51,003 nt of DNA from Cryobacterium melibiosiphilum (GCF_003602235.1 NZ_QZVS01000091.1:1-51003), one strand, 5' to 3'. Positions 13,970-24,101 are shown, counted from the stretch's first letter. A program made the numbers and translations. Notes: generated by a model from the letters alone, not told the origin.

Positions 13970-14335
13970 ATGGCATCAGGTGGCAGCGCAATTCGGGGTT
14001 CGCGTGTAGGAGCCGGACCGATGGGTGAGCAAGACCGCGGCTATCACGCGGAGCGCATCAAGGTTTCCTACTGGGATGCCCTCGGCAATGAGACCGTGCG
14101 GTACTTCGCGGCGACGCTCCCCGACGAGGAGATCCCCGTCACCATCGACTGCCCGTCGTCCGGACTGCCGGCCGGCCGCGACAAGGCCAATCCGCCGTCG
14201 GTCGTCAAGCTCGAGCCTTACAAGACCCACCTCGCCTATGTGAAAGAGCGCCGTACCGAAGAGGAAGCCGAGTCGCTCCTCGAAGAGGCGCTGCAGCAGC
14301 TTCGTGTGCGCCGCGGCAAGATCGCGCCGAACTAG
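13970..14335 (+). CDS. rbpA: RNA polymerase-binding protein RbpA
   Basis: 121-residue actinobacterial transcription factor that binds the principal sigma factor and RNA polymerase and stabilises the open promoter complex. The N-terminal tail (ASGGSAIRGSRVGAGP) and the core (RYFAATLPDEEIPVTIDCPS) are followed by the sigma-interaction helix region (THLAYVKERRTEEEAESLLE), which is the clearest family mark. Only one Cys is present, so this is the zinc-free form. A strong ribosome site (GCGGAGGAACATC) precedes ATG 13970. A strong terminator follows the gene. Confidence 0.95.
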   Translation: MASGGSAIRGSRVGAGPMGEQDRGYHAERIKVSYWDALGNETVRYFAATLPDEEIPVTIDCPSSGLPAGRDKANPPSVVKLEPYKTHLAYVKERRTEEEAESLLEEALQQLRVRRGKIAPN

Positions 14336-14355
14336 CGATCGACCCGCCCACCACA

Positions 14356-14383
14356 AAGGCCCCGACCATCTGGTCGGGGCCTT
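14356..14383. terminator. Terminator between rbpA and pgl (convergent)
   Basis: Twelve-bp perfect stem AAGGCCCCGACC/GGTCGGGGCCTT with an ATCT loop, 20 bases after the rbpA stop, followed by CTGTGTGTG. The A/T ends make it usable in both directions. Confidence 0.85.
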
Positions 14384-14393
14384 CTGTGTGTGT

Positions 14394-14450
14394 CTAGTAG
14401 ATCGGAGCGCTGCTAGTAGATCGGGGTGTGTCTAGTAGGTCGGCGCGATG
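14394..14450. repeat. Three 19-bp tandem repeats covering the pgl stop codon
   Basis: Units start at 14394, 14413 and 14432, each beginning CTAGTAG(A/G)TCGG and differing in the last seven bases. On the minus strand each unit ends in a Tyr codon plus TAG stop, so pgl's real C-terminal codons (unit at 14432) are followed by two near copies of its own end. This looks like a local tandem duplication of the gene's 3-prime tip. Confidence 0.85.
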
Positions 14451-15202
14451 AGGTTCTCCGGAACCTCTGCGCCCGCAGCCTTGTCGATGAAGAACACCGT
14501 GCGGCGTCGACCCTTGATCCCGGCAACCGGAACTTCATCGCGGCTGGCGCCCGCCAGTGCGAGGCCCAGGGCGGATGCCTTATCGGACCCGGCGAGGACC
14601 AGCCAGACCCGCTCGGAAGAGTTCAGGACGGGCCTGGTCAGCGTGATGCGCTCAGCCGGTGGCTTGGGGGAGCGGCGCACGGAGAGCACACTCGCCTCCC
14701 GTTCCCGAATGGCCGACCGGTGCGGAAACAGCGACGCGATGTGGCCGTCGGGCCCGACGCCGAGGAACGTGATGTCGAAGCTCGGCATCAGTGCACCGGA
14801 TGGGGCGGTGGAGCTGAGTTCCTCCGCATAGGCGGCGGCGGCGTCATCGAGCTCGACGCCCTCACCGGCCGCTCCCATCGGGTGAACGTTCTCTTCGGGA
14901 ACGTCGATGTGGTCGAGCAGGGCCACCCGGGCCTGCAATTCATTGCGCTCGGGATCGTGCCGTACCAGCCAACGCTCGTCACCCCACCAGAAATTCACCC
15001 GGGTCCAGTCGATCGTGTCCCGAGCCGACGACTCGTTGATCGCCGACAGCACCGCGATACCGACCGAACCTCCGGTCAGGACAACGTGTGCTGCTGCCTG
15101 TTCGTCGAGGATGTCGACCATCTTGGTGATGAACCGCGCCGCAACCGCCGTTGCCAGCGCTTCTTTGTCTCGATGAACCAGCACACGCCGTTCGTTGCTC
15201 AC
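14432..15202 (-). CDS. pgl: 6-phosphogluconolactonase
   Basis: 256-residue enzyme (DevB/SOL type) that hydrolyses 6-phosphogluconolactone, the second step of the oxidative pentose-phosphate pathway. Conserved parts are LTGGSVG near residue 43, the NFWWGDERWL segment, and the FLGVGPDGHIASLFPH motif with catalytic His. The start is GTG 15202, sharing one base with the opcA stop (TAGTG), so it is the coupled last gene of the pentose-phosphate operon. Its 3-prime end lies in a 19-bp tandem repeat. Confidence 0.96.
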   Translation of the reverse strand: MSNERRVLVHRDKEALATAVAARFITKMVDILDEQAAAHVVLTGGSVGIAVLSAINESSARDTIDWTRVNFWWGDERWLVRHDPERNELQARVALLDHIDVPEENVHPMGAAGEGVELDDAAAAYAEELSSTAPSGALMPSFDITFLGVGPDGHIASLFPHRSAIREREASVLSVRRSPKPPAERITLTRPVLNSSERVWLVLAGSDKASALGLALAGASRDEVPVAGIKGRRRTVFFIDKAAGAEVPENLIAPTY

Positions 15203-16185
15203 TATTTCTCCCCAGCCTCGGCGGTGACCTTCTCCTGCATTCCCGGACGCTCGTGCAAACCGGGAAGGCCACGCATGATGACTTCACCATACAGTTCGTC
15301 CGGGTCGAGTCGGCGCAGCTCGTCGGCCAGGCAGTCGCGCAGGCTCCGACGTTTGAGCGTCAGGTCCTGCAGCGGTTGTCCCGGCTGGCTGAGCGTGGCC
15401 ACGTCGGGAATCTCCCGTTCGAGCGAAATGACCCCGGACGTCCGGGTGAGGTGCACACCGTGCACACCGTTCGCGAGCGGGCCGGAGGTCAGCTCGTAGT
15501 CGACGGTGACGCCCAGCTGCATCTGCAGCCAAGCCGCCAGCATCGTGGTCGACGGTGACGCGGCCGCTCCGGTTACCTGTACGGCAGTGACAGGGTCATA
15601 CGGGGGCTGGTCGAGCACCGCGGCCAGCTGGCCCCGCCACAACGTCAGGCGGGTCCACGCGAAGTCGGTGTCACCGGGACGGTAGCTGCTGCACAGGTGG
15701 AACAGCGCATCCTGCGGGTGGGACTGCGCCGCGGCATCCGTGATGCGGCGGTTCGCGAGGCGCCCCAGGGGAGTCTCCGAGGGAATCTCGGGGGCCTCTC
15801 CCGGCCACCACGTCACGACCGGGGCGTCGGAGAGCAGCAGGCCGGTGACGAGGCTTTCGGGGTCGCTCGCGGCTTCACCGTAGACGCGCAGCAGGATGAC
15901 CTCGCTCGCGCCGGCGTCGCCGCCCACCCGAATCTCAGCGTCCACGCGGGCAGCGGGCTGCGGGTCACCGGCGTTCGGAACCTGGGTGGAGACCACGATC
16001 ACCCGCATCGGGTGCTCGCGGGACGCGTCGTTGGCCGCGGCGATGGCCTCCTCTTCGTGGCCGAGGGTCGACGAGATGATGAGCGTGAGTACCCGTCCGA
16101 GGGCGACCGCTCCGCCCTCCTCGCGAATGCGCACCAGCGCTTTGGAAATCTTGCTGGTGGTCGTGTTGGGCAGATCAACGATCAT
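15202..16185 (-). CDS. opcA: Glucose-6-phosphate dehydrogenase assembly protein OpcA
   Basis: 327-residue OpcA, a soluble protein with no known catalytic activity that in cyanobacteria and actinobacteria promotes assembly and activity of glucose-6-phosphate dehydrogenase. The family is recognised from its N-terminus (MIVDLPNTTTSKISKALVRI), the central LLLSDAPVVTWWPGEAP and the SSYRPGDTDFAWTRLTLWR region. Its ATG overlaps the zwf stop (ATGA), consistent with making partner subunits together. pgl follows with a one-base overlap. Confidence 0.96.
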   Translation of the reverse strand: MIVDLPNTTTSKISKALVRIREEGGAVALGRVLTLIISSTLGHEEEAIAAANDASREHPMRVIVVSTQVPNAGDPQPAARVDAEIRVGGDAGASEVILLRVYGEAASDPESLVTGLLLSDAPVVTWWPGEAPEIPSETPLGRLANRRITDAAAQSHPQDALFHLCSSYRPGDTDFAWTRLTLWRGQLAAVLDQPPYDPVTAVQVTGAAASPSTTMLAAWLQMQLGVTVDYELTSGPLANGVHGVHLTRTSGVISLEREIPDVATLSQPGQPLQDLTLKRRSLRDCLADELRRLDPDELYGEVIMRGLPGLHERPGMQEKVTAEAGEK

Positions 16186-17723
16186 GGTCGTCTCCAGGTT
16201 CGGCCGTCGCGGGCCAGCAGTTCATCGGCCGAGGAGGGACCCCAGGTTCCGGGGCGGTACTGTTCGGGTTGTCCCTGGGTGGCCCAGTATTCTTCGATCG
16301 GATCGAGGATCTTCCACGACAGTTCGACCTCTTCGTGGCGGGGGAACAGGGGCGGGTCGCCGAGCAGAACGTCGAGGATCAAGCGTTCGTAGGCTTCCGG
16401 GCTGGCCTCGGTGAAGGCGTGGCCATAGCCGAAGTCCATGGTCACGTCGCGCACCTGCATGTTCACGCCGGGCACTTTGGATCCGAAGCGGATGGTGACA
16501 CCCTCGTCGGGCTGTACCCGGATGACGAGCGCGTTGTGGCCGAGTTCAGCCGTTTGGCTCGGGGCGAAGAGAAACTGAGGAGCCCGTTTGAAGACGACCG
16601 CGATCTCCGTCACGCGGCGGCCGAGACGTTTGCCGGCGCGCAGGTAGAACGGCACTCCGGCCCAACGGCGGGTGTCGATGGTGAGTCGCAGCGCGGCGTA
16701 GGTCTCGGTGACGGACTCCGGGTTCATGCCGTCTTCCTCGAGAAAGCCGTCAACCTTTTCACCGCCCTGCCAGCCGCCGGTGTACTGGCCGCGTGCGGTG
16801 CCGAGTCCGAGGTCGTCGGGCAGGCGCACCGAGGCGAGCACTTTCTCCTTTTCGGCACGCAGGTCTGCGGCGTCGAAGGAGATGGGCTCCTCCATCGCGG
16901 TCAGGGCGAGCAGCTGCAGCAGGTGGTTCTGGATCACGTCGCGGGCGGCACCGATGCCGTCGTAGTAGCCGGCGCGGCCGCCGACGCCGATGTCCTCGGC
17001 CATGGTGATCTGTACGTGCTCGACGTGGTTGGCGTTCCACAGCGGCTCGAACATCTGGTTGGCAAAGCGCAGCGCGAGGATGTTCTGCACCGTTTCCTTG
17101 CCCAGGTAATGGTCGATGCGAAAGACGGAGTCCGGGGGAAAGACCGATTCGACCACGGCGTTGAGCTCGCGGGCGGTTTTCAGGTCACTTCCGAAGGGCT
17201 TTTCGATGACGACGCGGCGCCACTGGCCGTCCTTCTGCTCGGCGAGTCCCGAACGGCGCAGCTGTTCGGTGACCTCCGGGAACGCCTTCGGCGGGATCGA
17301 CAGGTAGAAGGCATGGTTGCCCATGGTGCCGCGTTCACGGTCGAGTTCTTCGATCGTGTCCTTGAGGCGTTCGAACGCGGCCGGGTCGTCGAAGGTTCCC
17401 GAGACGAAGCGGATGCCCTCGGCCAGTTGGGCCCAGACATCCTCGTGAAAGTCGGTGCGGGCGTGTTCCTTGACCGCGTCGTGAACGACCTGCATGAAGT
17501 CTTCGTTGTCCCAGTCGCGGCGGGCGAAGCCGACCAGGGCGAAGCCCGGGGGGAGCAGGCCGCGGTTGGCGAGATCGTAGACCGCGGGCATGAGTTTCTT
17601 CCGAGCGAGGTCACCGGTGACGCCGAAGATGACGAGGCTGCTGGGCCCCGCGATTCTGTTCAGGCGATAGTCAGAGGGTGAACGCAGCGGGTTGAACTCC
17701 GGGGTGATTTCCACCGGTGACAT
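16182..17723 (-). CDS. zwf: Glucose-6-phosphate dehydrogenase
   Basis: 513-residue enzyme that oxidises glucose-6-phosphate, producing NADPH at the entry of the pentose-phosphate pathway. Dinucleotide-binding motif GVTGDLARKK at 34-43, conserved EKPFG at 174-178, and the active-site peptide RIDHYLGKE at 202-210. ATG 17723 has AAGGAG six bases upstream. It is separated from pgi by about 105 bases containing a hairpin, and overlaps opcA by four bases. Full length and intact. Confidence 0.98.
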   Translation of the reverse strand: MSPVEITPEFNPLRSPSDYRLNRIAGPSSLVIFGVTGDLARKKLMPAVYDLANRGLLPPGFALVGFARRDWDNEDFMQVVHDAVKEHARTDFHEDVWAQLAEGIRFVSGTFDDPAAFERLKDTIEELDRERGTMGNHAFYLSIPPKAFPEVTEQLRRSGLAEQKDGQWRRVVIEKPFGSDLKTARELNAVVESVFPPDSVFRIDHYLGKETVQNILALRFANQMFEPLWNANHVEHVQITMAEDIGVGGRAGYYDGIGAARDVIQNHLLQLLALTAMEEPISFDAADLRAEKEKVLASVRLPDDLGLGTARGQYTGGWQGGEKVDGFLEEDGMNPESVTETYAALRLTIDTRRWAGVPFYLRAGKRLGRRVTEIAVVFKRAPQFLFAPSQTAELGHNALVIRVQPDEGVTIRFGSKVPGVNMQVRDVTMDFGYGHAFTEASPEAYERLILDVLLGDPPLFPRHEEVELSWKILDPIEEYWATQGQPEQYRPGTWGPSSADELLARDGRTWRRP

Positions 17724-17757
17724 GCAGCTCCTTCGGGGAGGTATGGGGTATCGAACG

Positions 17758-17781
17758 GGACGGGGCCCGAAGGCCCCGTCC
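17758..17781 (-). terminator. Hairpin between pgi and zwf
   Basis: Ten-bp perfect stem GGACGGGGCC/GGCCCCGTCC with a CGAA loop. It follows the pgi stop by about 47 bases in the direction of transcription. No T-run, so it may attenuate, stabilise or process the operon mRNA instead of ending it. Confidence 0.5.
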
Positions 17782-17828
17782 GATGGTGCTGGTGGTGCGG
17801 GTGGAGCGCGTGCAGGTGTAGATCGAGC

Positions 17829-19433
17829 CTACTTGAGTGCCGCGAAGAGGGTCGCGAGGTTCGCGGCCGGATCCGTCAGCGTCAGCGTGAGCACCGGGCG
17901 ACCGGCGGCCGCGAGAACGCTCGCGTCGCCGCTGGCCTGCGCCTGCACCAATTCACCGAAGGTGAACGGGCGCTCCGGAATGTCGAGGTCCTCGGCCGGG
18001 GTGGCGAGGATCTGCAGGAACACGCCCGTGGCCGGTCCGCCCTTGTGGAACTGACCGGTCGAGTGCAAAAACCGGGGTCCCCAGCCGAAGGTGACGGGAC
18101 GCTTGGAGAGCGTCGCGACACCGTCGCGCAGGCTGGCGAGCTCGGGAAGCGCCAGACGGTTCACGTAGGCCTGGATGGCCACGTACCCGTCGGGTCCGAG
18201 CTCTTCCAGCAGGGCGTCGATCGCCGAGGCGAGGTCACTCGCCGCACCGATGACGTGGGCGGTGCCGCGCACCTCGATGCCGTCCGAGATGAACGCGGCC
18301 GGTTCGGGCGCCGGGCGGGAGTCGAGCAGGCCACGCGTCGCGATCTTCGCCGACTCCACGTCGGGCTGGTCGAACGGGTTGATGCCGAGCAGACGGCCGG
18401 CGACGACGGTCGCGTATTCCCAGACCAGGAACTGCGCGCCGAGGGTTCCGCTGACGCGGATCTCATCGGTGCCGTCGTCGAGCAGGATCTCGGTTCCGGC
18501 GTCCGCGACCACGCGCACGAGCTGCACGTCGGGCAGGGCCGCCGTCAGCTCGGGTGCGGTCGCTTCAATGACGACGGGCAGGATGCCGCGGCCGAGCTTG
18601 CCGGTCGACTCAGCGATGAGCTGTTCGACCCAGTCGGCGAAGCCCACGATGTGGGTGCCGTCGGCGAGGATCGCGAGCTTATCGCGGCGGGGAACGGTCG
18701 CGGCAATCGCCGCGCCGAGCACCAGTCCGGGGTTCTCGGGAGAGTCGACGGCGACGGACAGGGCGATCGCCTCGGCCTCGTCGAGCAGGGCGCCGATGTC
18801 GACGCCGGCGAGGCCCGACGGCACGAGCCCGAAGGCGGTCAGGGCCGAATAGCGCCCGCCCACGTTCGGGTCGGCCGTGAACACGCGGTAGCCGGCGGCG
18901 GTAGCGGATGCCTCGAGCGGCGAACCGGGGTCCGTCACCACGATGATGCGCTCGGCCGGGTCGATGCCGGCGGCCAGGTAGGCGCGTTCGAAGACACGGC
19001 GCTGGCTGTCGGTTTCGACCGTCGAACCCGACTTGCTCGACACCACGAGCGCCGAGGTGGCGAGGTTGGTGCCGAGGGCGGCGAGCACCTGGCCGGGGTC
19101 GGTCGCGTCGAGCACGGTGAGTTCAACGCCCGCGGTGCGGGTGATGACCTCGGGGGCCAGCGACGAACCGCCCATGCCGGCGAGGTTGATGTGCGTGATG
19201 CCGCGAGCGTGCAGGTCGTCGCGCAGGGCGACGATCTCGGCGACGAGCGGGCGGGAGATCGCGACGGACTCGGTCCAGCCGAGGCGCAGGGCGGCCTCGG
19301 ACTGGGCGTCCGGACCCCAGAGGGCCGGGTCGAGGGCCGTGATGCCGGAGGCGACGAGGTCATCGACCAGGGTCGGCACGGCGGAGCGAACGGCCGCGGC
19401 CGCCGCCCCGCTCACCGAAATGCGAAAGCTCAT
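17829..19433 (-). CDS. pgi: Glucose-6-phosphate isomerase
   Basis: 534-residue isomerase that converts glucose-6-phosphate to fructose-6-phosphate. Sugar-isomerase motifs are [10 protein letters not shown] at 86-95 and [13 protein letters not shown] at 132-144. The C-terminal [18 protein letters not shown] holds the His and Lys expected at the active site. Its ATG overlaps the tal stop by four bases (ATGA). It lies inside the pentose-phosphate operon, so carbon returning from the non-oxidative branch can be recycled to glucose-6-phosphate by an enzyme made from the same message. Confidence 0.97.
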   Translation of the reverse strand: MSFRISVSGAAAAAVRSAVPTLVDDLVASGITALDPALWGPDAQSEAALRLGWTESVAISRPLVAEIVALRDDLHARGITHINLAGMGGSSLAPEVITRTAGVELTVLDATDPGQVLAALGTNLATSALVVSSKSGSTVETDSQRRVFERAYLAAGIDPAERIIVVTDPGSPLEASATAAGYRVFTADPNVGGRYSALTAFGLVPSGLAGVDIGALLDEAEAIALSVAVDSPENPGLVLGAAIAATVPRRDKLAILADGTHIVGFADWVEQLIAESTGKLGRGILPVVIEATAPELTAALPDVQLVRVVADAGTEILLDDGTDEIRVSGTLGAQFLVWEYATVVAGRLLGINPFDQPDVESAKIATRGLLDSRPAPEPAAFISDGIEVRGTAHVIGAASDLASAIDALLEELGPDGYVAIQAYVNRLALPELASLRDGVATLSKRPVTFGWGPRFLHSTGQFHKGGPATGVFLQILATPAEDLDIPERPFTFGELVQAQASGDASVLAAAGRPVLTLTLTDPAANLATLFAALK

Positions 19434-20554
19434 CGAAGGACCTTGGCGGCGTCGAGCGCCGACTGAACCGTTTCGAGCAGTTCGTTCCAGGAGATGACGA
19501 ACTTCGCGACGCCTTCTTCTTCGAGCACGCGGGTGACGTCATCGTAGGAGATACCCTGCGCCGCGAGGGCGTCGAGCACGGCGTTGGCCTCGGCGTAGGA
19601 GCCGGTGACCGAGTCGGCGGGGATGACGCCGTGCTCGAAGGTGGCCTGCATGGTCTTCTCGGGCATGGTGTTGACGACCTCGGGCGCGACCAGCTCGGTC
19701 ACGTAGAGGGTGTCGGGCAGGCTGGCATCCTTGACACCGGTCGAAGCCCAGAGCGGGCGTTGCTTGGTGCCGCCGGCGGCGAGCAGGCCCAGGGCTCGCT
19801 CGCTCGCGAAGGCCTGCTCGAAGACCTCATAGGCCAGCTGCGCGTTGGCGACGCCGGCCTTGCTCTTCAGGGCGAGGGCGTCGGGGGTGCCAATGGCCTC
19901 GAGGCGGGCGTTGATCTCGGTGTCGACGCGCGAGACGAAGAACGAGGCGACGGAGTGGATCGTGGAGAGATCGATTCCGGCGGCCTTGGCCTTCTCGAGG
20001 CCGGACAGGTACGCGTTGATGACCTGACGGTGACGCTCGAGGCTGAAGATCAGGGTGACGTTGACGCTGATGCCGAGCGCGATGGTCTCGGTGATCGCCT
20101 CGAGGCCCTCGATGGTCGCGGGGATCTTGATCATCGCGTTCGGGCGGTTGACCTTCGCCCACAGTTCCTGGGCCTGCGCGACGGTTCCGGCGGCGTCGTG
20201 GGCGAGACCGGGCTCGACCTCGATCGAGACGCGGCCGTCTTCGCCGTGGGTGCGGTCATAGACGGGGCGGAAGATGTCGCTCGCGGCGGTGACGTCATCC
20301 GTCGTGATTTCGAAGACGGCCTCGGCAACGGATACCTCGGCGGCGGCGAGGGCGGCCACCTGGTCGGCGTAGGCCTCACCCTTGGCGAGAGCGCCGGCGA
20401 AGATCGTCGGGTTGGTGGTCACGCCGACAACGTTGTGGCTCTCGATGAGCTTCTGCAGCCCGTTCGAGGCGATGCGCTCACGGGACAGGTCGTCGAGCCA
20501 GATGCTGACACCGGCGGCGGACAGCTGGGCGAGGGGAGTGGTCTGTTCGGTCAT
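19430..20554 (-). CDS. tal: Transaldolase
   Basis: 374-residue class I aldolase-type enzyme of the non-oxidative pentose-phosphate branch. It transfers a dihydroxyacetone unit from sedoheptulose-7-phosphate. Conserved N-terminus [11 protein letters not shown], the GVTTNPTIF loop at 44-52, and the Schiff-base Lys143 in AMIKIPAT. Length fits the longer (type III, actinobacterial) transaldolases. ATG 20554 has AGGAGAT eight bases upstream. It follows tkt by 41 bases and overlaps pgi. Confidence 0.97.
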   Translation of the reverse strand: MTEQTTPLAQLSAAGVSIWLDDLSRERIASNGLQKLIESHNVVGVTTNPTIFAGALAKGEAYADQVAALAAAEVSVAEAVFEITTDDVTAASDIFRPVYDRTHGEDGRVSIEVEPGLAHDAAGTVAQAQELWAKVNRPNAMIKIPATIEGLEAITETIALGISVNVTLIFSLERHRQVINAYLSGLEKAKAAGIDLSTIHSVASFFVSRVDTEINARLEAIGTPDALALKSKAGVANAQLAYEVFEQAFASERALGLLAAGGTKQRPLWASTGVKDASLPDTLYVTELVAPEVVNTMPEKTMQATFEHGVIPADSVTGSYAEANAVLDALAAQGISYDDVTRVLEEEGVAKFVISWNELLETVQSALDAAKVLR

Positions 20555-20595
20555 TTTTATTGATCTCCTAGATTCTTGAGTGCGTGGTGGCGGCG

Positions 20596-22689
20596 CTAGT
20601 GCGCGGCAATGGATTCTCTGGCGGCGGCGATGACGGCTTCGGTCGTGATGCCGAATTCGCGGAACAGGGTCTGGTAGTCCGCCGAGGCACCGAAGTGCTC
20701 GATGGAGACGCTGCGGCCGCGGTCTCCCACGATGCCGCGCCAGGTGAGGCCGATTCCGGCTTCAACGGAGACGCGGGCGGTGATGGCGGCCGGCAGAACG
20801 GACTCGCGGTACTCCGCGGTCTGCTCGTCGAACCATTCGAGGCAGGGCGCCGACACCACGCGGGCGTTGATGCCGTCGGCCTTGAGTGCTTCGCGGGCGT
20901 CGACCGCGAGCTGGACTTCACTGCCGGTGCCGATGAGGATCACGTCGGGGGTGCCATTGGCCGCCTCGGCGAGCACATACGCACCGTGCTTGGCCAGTTC
21001 GGCGGATGCGAAGGTGTCACCCTCGGCTGCTCCTTCGCCGCGAGCGAACACCGGGATGTTCTGGCGCGTCAGGGCGATGCCGGCCGGGCCGTTACGACGC
21101 TCGAGCATGGTGCGCCAGGCGACGCCGACCTCGGTGGCGTCGCCGGGGCGCACCACGTCGAGTCCGGGGATGGCGCGCAGGGTCGCGAGCTGTTCGATCG
21201 GCTGGTGGGTGGGGCCGTCTTCGCCGAGAGCGACCGAGTCGTGGGTCCAGACGAAGATCGACGGCGCCTTCATGAGCGCGGCGAGACGCACGGCCGGGCG
21301 CATGTAGTCGCTGAAGATGAGGAACGTGCCGCCGAAGGGGCGGGTGTTCCCGTGCAGCACGATGCCGTTGAGGATCGCCGCCATGGCGTGCTCGCGGATG
21401 CCGAAGTGCAGCACCCGTCCGTACTCGTTGCCGGTCCAGGCACCGGTGGAGTGCTCGCTCGGGATGAACGAGGCGGCACCGCCGATGGTGGTGTTGTTCG
21501 ACTCGGCCAGGTCGGCCGAACCGCCCCAGAGCTCGGGGATGACCTCGCCGAGGGCGGTGAGGACCTTGCCGGACGCGGCACGGGTGGAGACGGCGGTGCC
21601 GGCGGGGAAGACGGGCAGGGCCTCGTCGACACCGTCGGGCAGGTCGCCCCTGAGCACGCGGTCGAGCAGCACCTTGCGGTCGGGGTTGGCGAGGGCCCAG
21701 GCATCGAAGCCGATGGTCCACTCGGCGTGTGCGGCAGCGCCGCGGGTGAGGGCCTGGCGGGTGTGCGCGATGACCTCGGGGGCCACATCGAAGCTCTTCT
21801 CCGGGTCGAAGCCGAGCACGGTCTTGACGCCGGCGAGTTCTTCGGCGCCGAGCGCCGAGCCGTGGATCTTGCCGGTGTTCTGCTTCTTCGGTGCCGGCCA
21901 GCCGATGATCGTCTTGAGGATGATCAGCGACGGCTTGTCGGTGACGCCCTGGGCGGCGGTGATGGCGGCGTTCAGCTCGGCGACGTCTTCGACGTAGGAG
22001 CCGGTCTTCTTCCAGTCGACGGTCTGCACGTGCCAGTTGTAGGCGTCGTAGCGGGCGGCGACATCCTCGGTGAAGGCGATGTTGGTGTCGTCTTCGATCG
22101 AGATCTGGTTGCTGTCGTAGATGGCAATCAGGTTGCCGAGCTGCTGGTGGCCGGCGAGCGAGGATGCCTCGCTCGTGATGCCCTCCTGCAGGTCGCCGTC
22201 ACCGGCGATGACGTAGACGAAGTGGTCGAACGGGCTCTCGCCGGCCGCGGTGTCGGGGTCGAACAGGCCACGCTCGAAGCGCGAGGCGTAGGCGAAGCCC
22301 ACCGCCGAGGAGAGTCCCTGGCCGAGCGGGCCGGTGGTGATCTCCACGCCGTCGGTGTGGCCGTATTCCGGGTGGCCCGGAGTCTTGGAACCCCAGGTGC
22401 GCAGGGCCTTGAGGTCTTCGAGTTCGAGTCCGTAACCGCCCATGTAGAGCTGCACGTACTGGGTGAGTGAGCTGTGGCCCACCGACAGGATGAAGCGGTC
22501 GCGACCGATCCATTCATTGTCGGCCGGGTCGCGGCGCATGACCTTCTGAAAGAGAAGGTACGCGGCGGGAGCGAGGCTCATGGCTGTGCCGGGATGCCCA
22601 TTTCCAACCTTCTCGACGGCATCGGCCGCGAGAACTCGGGCGGTGTTGACCGCTAGATTGTCGATGGAATCCCACTGCATTGCTGCCAC
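20596..22689 (-). CDS. tkt: Transketolase
   Basis: 697-residue thiamine-diphosphate enzyme that moves two-carbon units between pentose and hexose phosphates. Substrate motif [10 protein letters not shown] at 29-38, diphosphate-binding motif GDGDLQEG at 163-170, and the pyrimidine-domain segment [13 protein letters not shown] 22689 is used (AAGGG nine bases upstream); an in-frame ATG three codons later is an alternative. It is the first gene of the six-gene pentose-phosphate operon and is divergent from ctaB. Confidence 0.97.
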   Translation of the reverse strand: MAAMQWDSIDNLAVNTARVLAADAVEKVGNGHPGTAMSLAPAAYLLFQKVMRRDPADNEWIGRDRFILSVGHSSLTQYVQLYMGGYGLELEDLKALRTWGSKTPGHPEYGHTDGVEITTGPLGQGLSSAVGFAYASRFERGLFDPDTAAGESPFDHFVYVIAGDGDLQEGITSEASSLAGHQQLGNLIAIYDSNQISIEDDTNIAFTEDVAARYDAYNWHVQTVDWKKTGSYVEDVAELNAAITAAQGVTDKPSLIILKTIIGWPAPKKQNTGKIHGSALGAEELAGVKTVLGFDPEKSFDVAPEVIAHTRQALTRGAAAHAEWTIGFDAWALANPDRKVLLDRVLRGDLPDGVDEALPVFPAGTAVSTRAASGKVLTALGEVIPELWGGSADLAESNNTTIGGAASFIPSEHSTGAWTGNEYGRVLHFGIREHAMAAILNGIVLHGNTRPFGGTFLIFSDYMRPAVRLAALMKAPSIFVWTHDSVALGEDGPTHQPIEQLATLRAIPGLDVVRPGDATEVGVAWRTMLERRNGPAGIALTRQNIPVFARGEGAAEGDTFASAELAKHGAYVLAEAANGTPDVILIGTGSEVQLAVDAREALKADGINARVVSAPCLEWFDEQTAEYRESVLPAAITARVSVEAGIGLTWRGIVGDRGRSVSIEHFGASADYQTLFREFGITTEAVIAAARESIAAH

Positions 22690-22873
22690 GTGTATTGACC
22701 CTTCTCAAGGCGAAGAGGGCGAGTTGTCATAACCCACCCCAGTATCTGAGCGACCGCACACAAGAATGCGTTGTCGCGCCGGTTGACTCGCGATGTCGGG
22801 GTGGGGCCCCTGGGGGTGGCCCACGAGTGACAACTGCAATTGGCCAGCCCATTAAGTATACGGATGGCCGCTG

Positions 22874-22898
22874 GTTCATGTCCTAACGTGACATGAAC
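22874..22898. promoter_or_regulatory. Perfect 9-bp inverted repeat upstream of ctaB
   Basis: GTTCATGTC and its exact reverse complement GACATGAAC separated by CTAACGT. It ends 21 bases before the ctaB -10 candidate, so it is placed like an operator or activator site. No adjacent regulator gene suggests which protein would bind. As RNA it could also form a hairpin, but there is no T-run on either side. Confidence 0.55.
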
Positions 22899-22919
22899 GG
22901 CCCCTGCGGCGGGATGGCC

Positions 22920-22925
22920 TAGAAT
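22920..22925 (+). promoter_or_regulatory. -10 candidate for ctaB
   Basis: TAGAAT, 47 bases before the ctaB ATG, so transcription would begin near 22932 with a leader of about 40 bases that includes the AGAGGAG ribosome site. No clear -35. Confidence 0.45.
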
Positions 22926-22972
22926 TAGAAGGCTTGCGTGGTGTCACACACTCGCGCGGGGTTAGAGGAGCA

Positions 22973-23893
22973 ATGGACGTCGCTTTAGAGAAGACCGCCG
23001 TGAGCGGGACCCGCAGCATCCGTCGCACCGTCATGGCGTATGTCGCCCTGACGAAACCGCGTGTGGTCGAACTCCTGCTGGTTGTCACCGCCCCCACCAT
23101 GATCCTCGCCGAACGCGGGCTGCCGAGCCTCTGGCTCATGGTCGCCACCCTGATCGGTGGCTCGCTGAGCGCCGGTTCGGCGGGCGCGTTCAACTGCTAC
23201 ATCGACCGGGACATCGACCGGGTCATGAACCGCACCAAGCGGCGCCCGCTCGTCACGGGAGAACTGACCGACCGGCAGGCGCTGGTCTTCGCGTGGGTAC
23301 TGGGTGCGGCATCCATCGCCTGGCTCTGGATCTTCACGAACTGGCTTGCCGCGGCACTCTCGTTCGGCGCCATCCTGCTCTACGTCGTCTTCTACACGAT
23401 CGTGCTCAAGCGCCGCACCGCGCAGAACATCGTCTGGGGCGGTGTCGCCGGCTGCATGCCCGTGCTCATCGGCTGGGCCGCCGTCACCGGTGACCTGTCC
23501 TGGCCCCCGTTCATCCTGTTCATGATCATCTTCCTGTGGACGCCGCCGCACTACTGGCCGCTGTCGATGAAGTACCGCGAGGACTACCGCGCCGCCGGAG
23601 TGCCGATGCTCTCGGTGGTGCGCGGTCGTGCCCAAGTGGGCCTGCAGGTCATCCTGTACGCCTGGGCCACCGTCGCCTGCTCGCTGCTGCTGATCCCGGT
23701 CGCCGACATGGGTCTGCTCTACACCGGCATCGCCCTCGTCACCGGTGGCTGGTTCATCTACGAGACCCACCGACTGTACAACCTCGCCATCCGCCACGAG
23801 CACGTGTCGCCCATGCGCGTGTTCCACGGCTCGATCGCCTACCTCACGCTGCTCTTCGTGGCCGTCGGGGTAGACCCACTCCTCCCCTTCTAG
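22973..23893 (+). CDS. ctaB: Protohaem IX farnesyltransferase (haem O synthase)
   Basis: 306-residue polytopic membrane prenyltransferase of the UbiA family that adds a farnesyl group to haem b, giving haem O. The first Asp-rich motif [14 protein letters not shown] is at about 74-87 and the second conserved region [13 protein letters not shown] lies in the following cytoplasmic loop. About nine hydrophobic helices are visible. ATG 22973 is chosen over an upstream in-frame start because AGAGGAG stands directly before it. Together with ctaA and SURF1 elsewhere in the window it supplies the haem a and assembly functions for aa3 cytochrome oxidase. Confidence 0.97.
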   Translation: MDVALEKTAVSGTRSIRRTVMAYVALTKPRVVELLLVVTAPTMILAERGLPSLWLMVATLIGGSLSAGSAGAFNCYIDRDIDRVMNRTKRRPLVTGELTDRQALVFAWVLGAASIAWLWIFTNWLAAALSFGAILLYVVFYTIVLKRRTAQNIVWGGVAGCMPVLIGWAAVTGDLSWPPFILFMIIFLWTPPHYWPLSMKYREDYRAAGVPMLSVVRGRAQVGLQVILYAWATVACSLLLIPVADMGLLYTGIALVTGGWFIYETHRLYNLAIRHEHVSPMRVFHGSIAYLTLLFVAVGVDPLLPF

Positions 23894-24101
23894 CCCCACT
23901 TCCCTTCCGAGAGAAGCGGCTCGCGTGATCGAACCGTAACGTCTCGCTGCGGCCGGATGGGGGTAGTCGTGAGAGACTAGCCCCTCACCCTCGCCTACGG
24001 CTCTCAGCCCGCGTCCCCATCCAGTTCGGCACCCGCGCCACCAGCTGCGCCTCTGCCGGTGGCGGTGAATCGGTGCGTGAACGAGGTGAAGAGGTTTTAA
24101 T
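23894..24101. other. Intergenic region before the osmoprotectant transporter operon
   Basis: 208 bases without a gene. It has an imperfect inverted repeat around 23956-23984 (GGGGTAGTC ... GACTAGCCCC, one bulged base), possibly the end of ctaB transcription, and purine-rich sequence (GAGGTGAAGAGG) just before the next gene. No clear -10 box. Confidence 0.5.

Larger units (their letters stand above)
22690..22972. other. tkt/ctaB divergent intergenic region
   Basis: 283 bases without a gene. It must hold the promoters of the pentose-phosphate operon (leftward) and ctaB (rightward). It contains a G-rich stretch around 22797-22820, a short inverted match AGTTGTCA/TGACAACT (22722 and 22828), an AT-rich patch near 22850-22860, a perfect 9-bp inverted repeat (22874-22898) and a TAGAAT box. 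No small open reading frame with coding character is seen. Confidence 0.7.
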
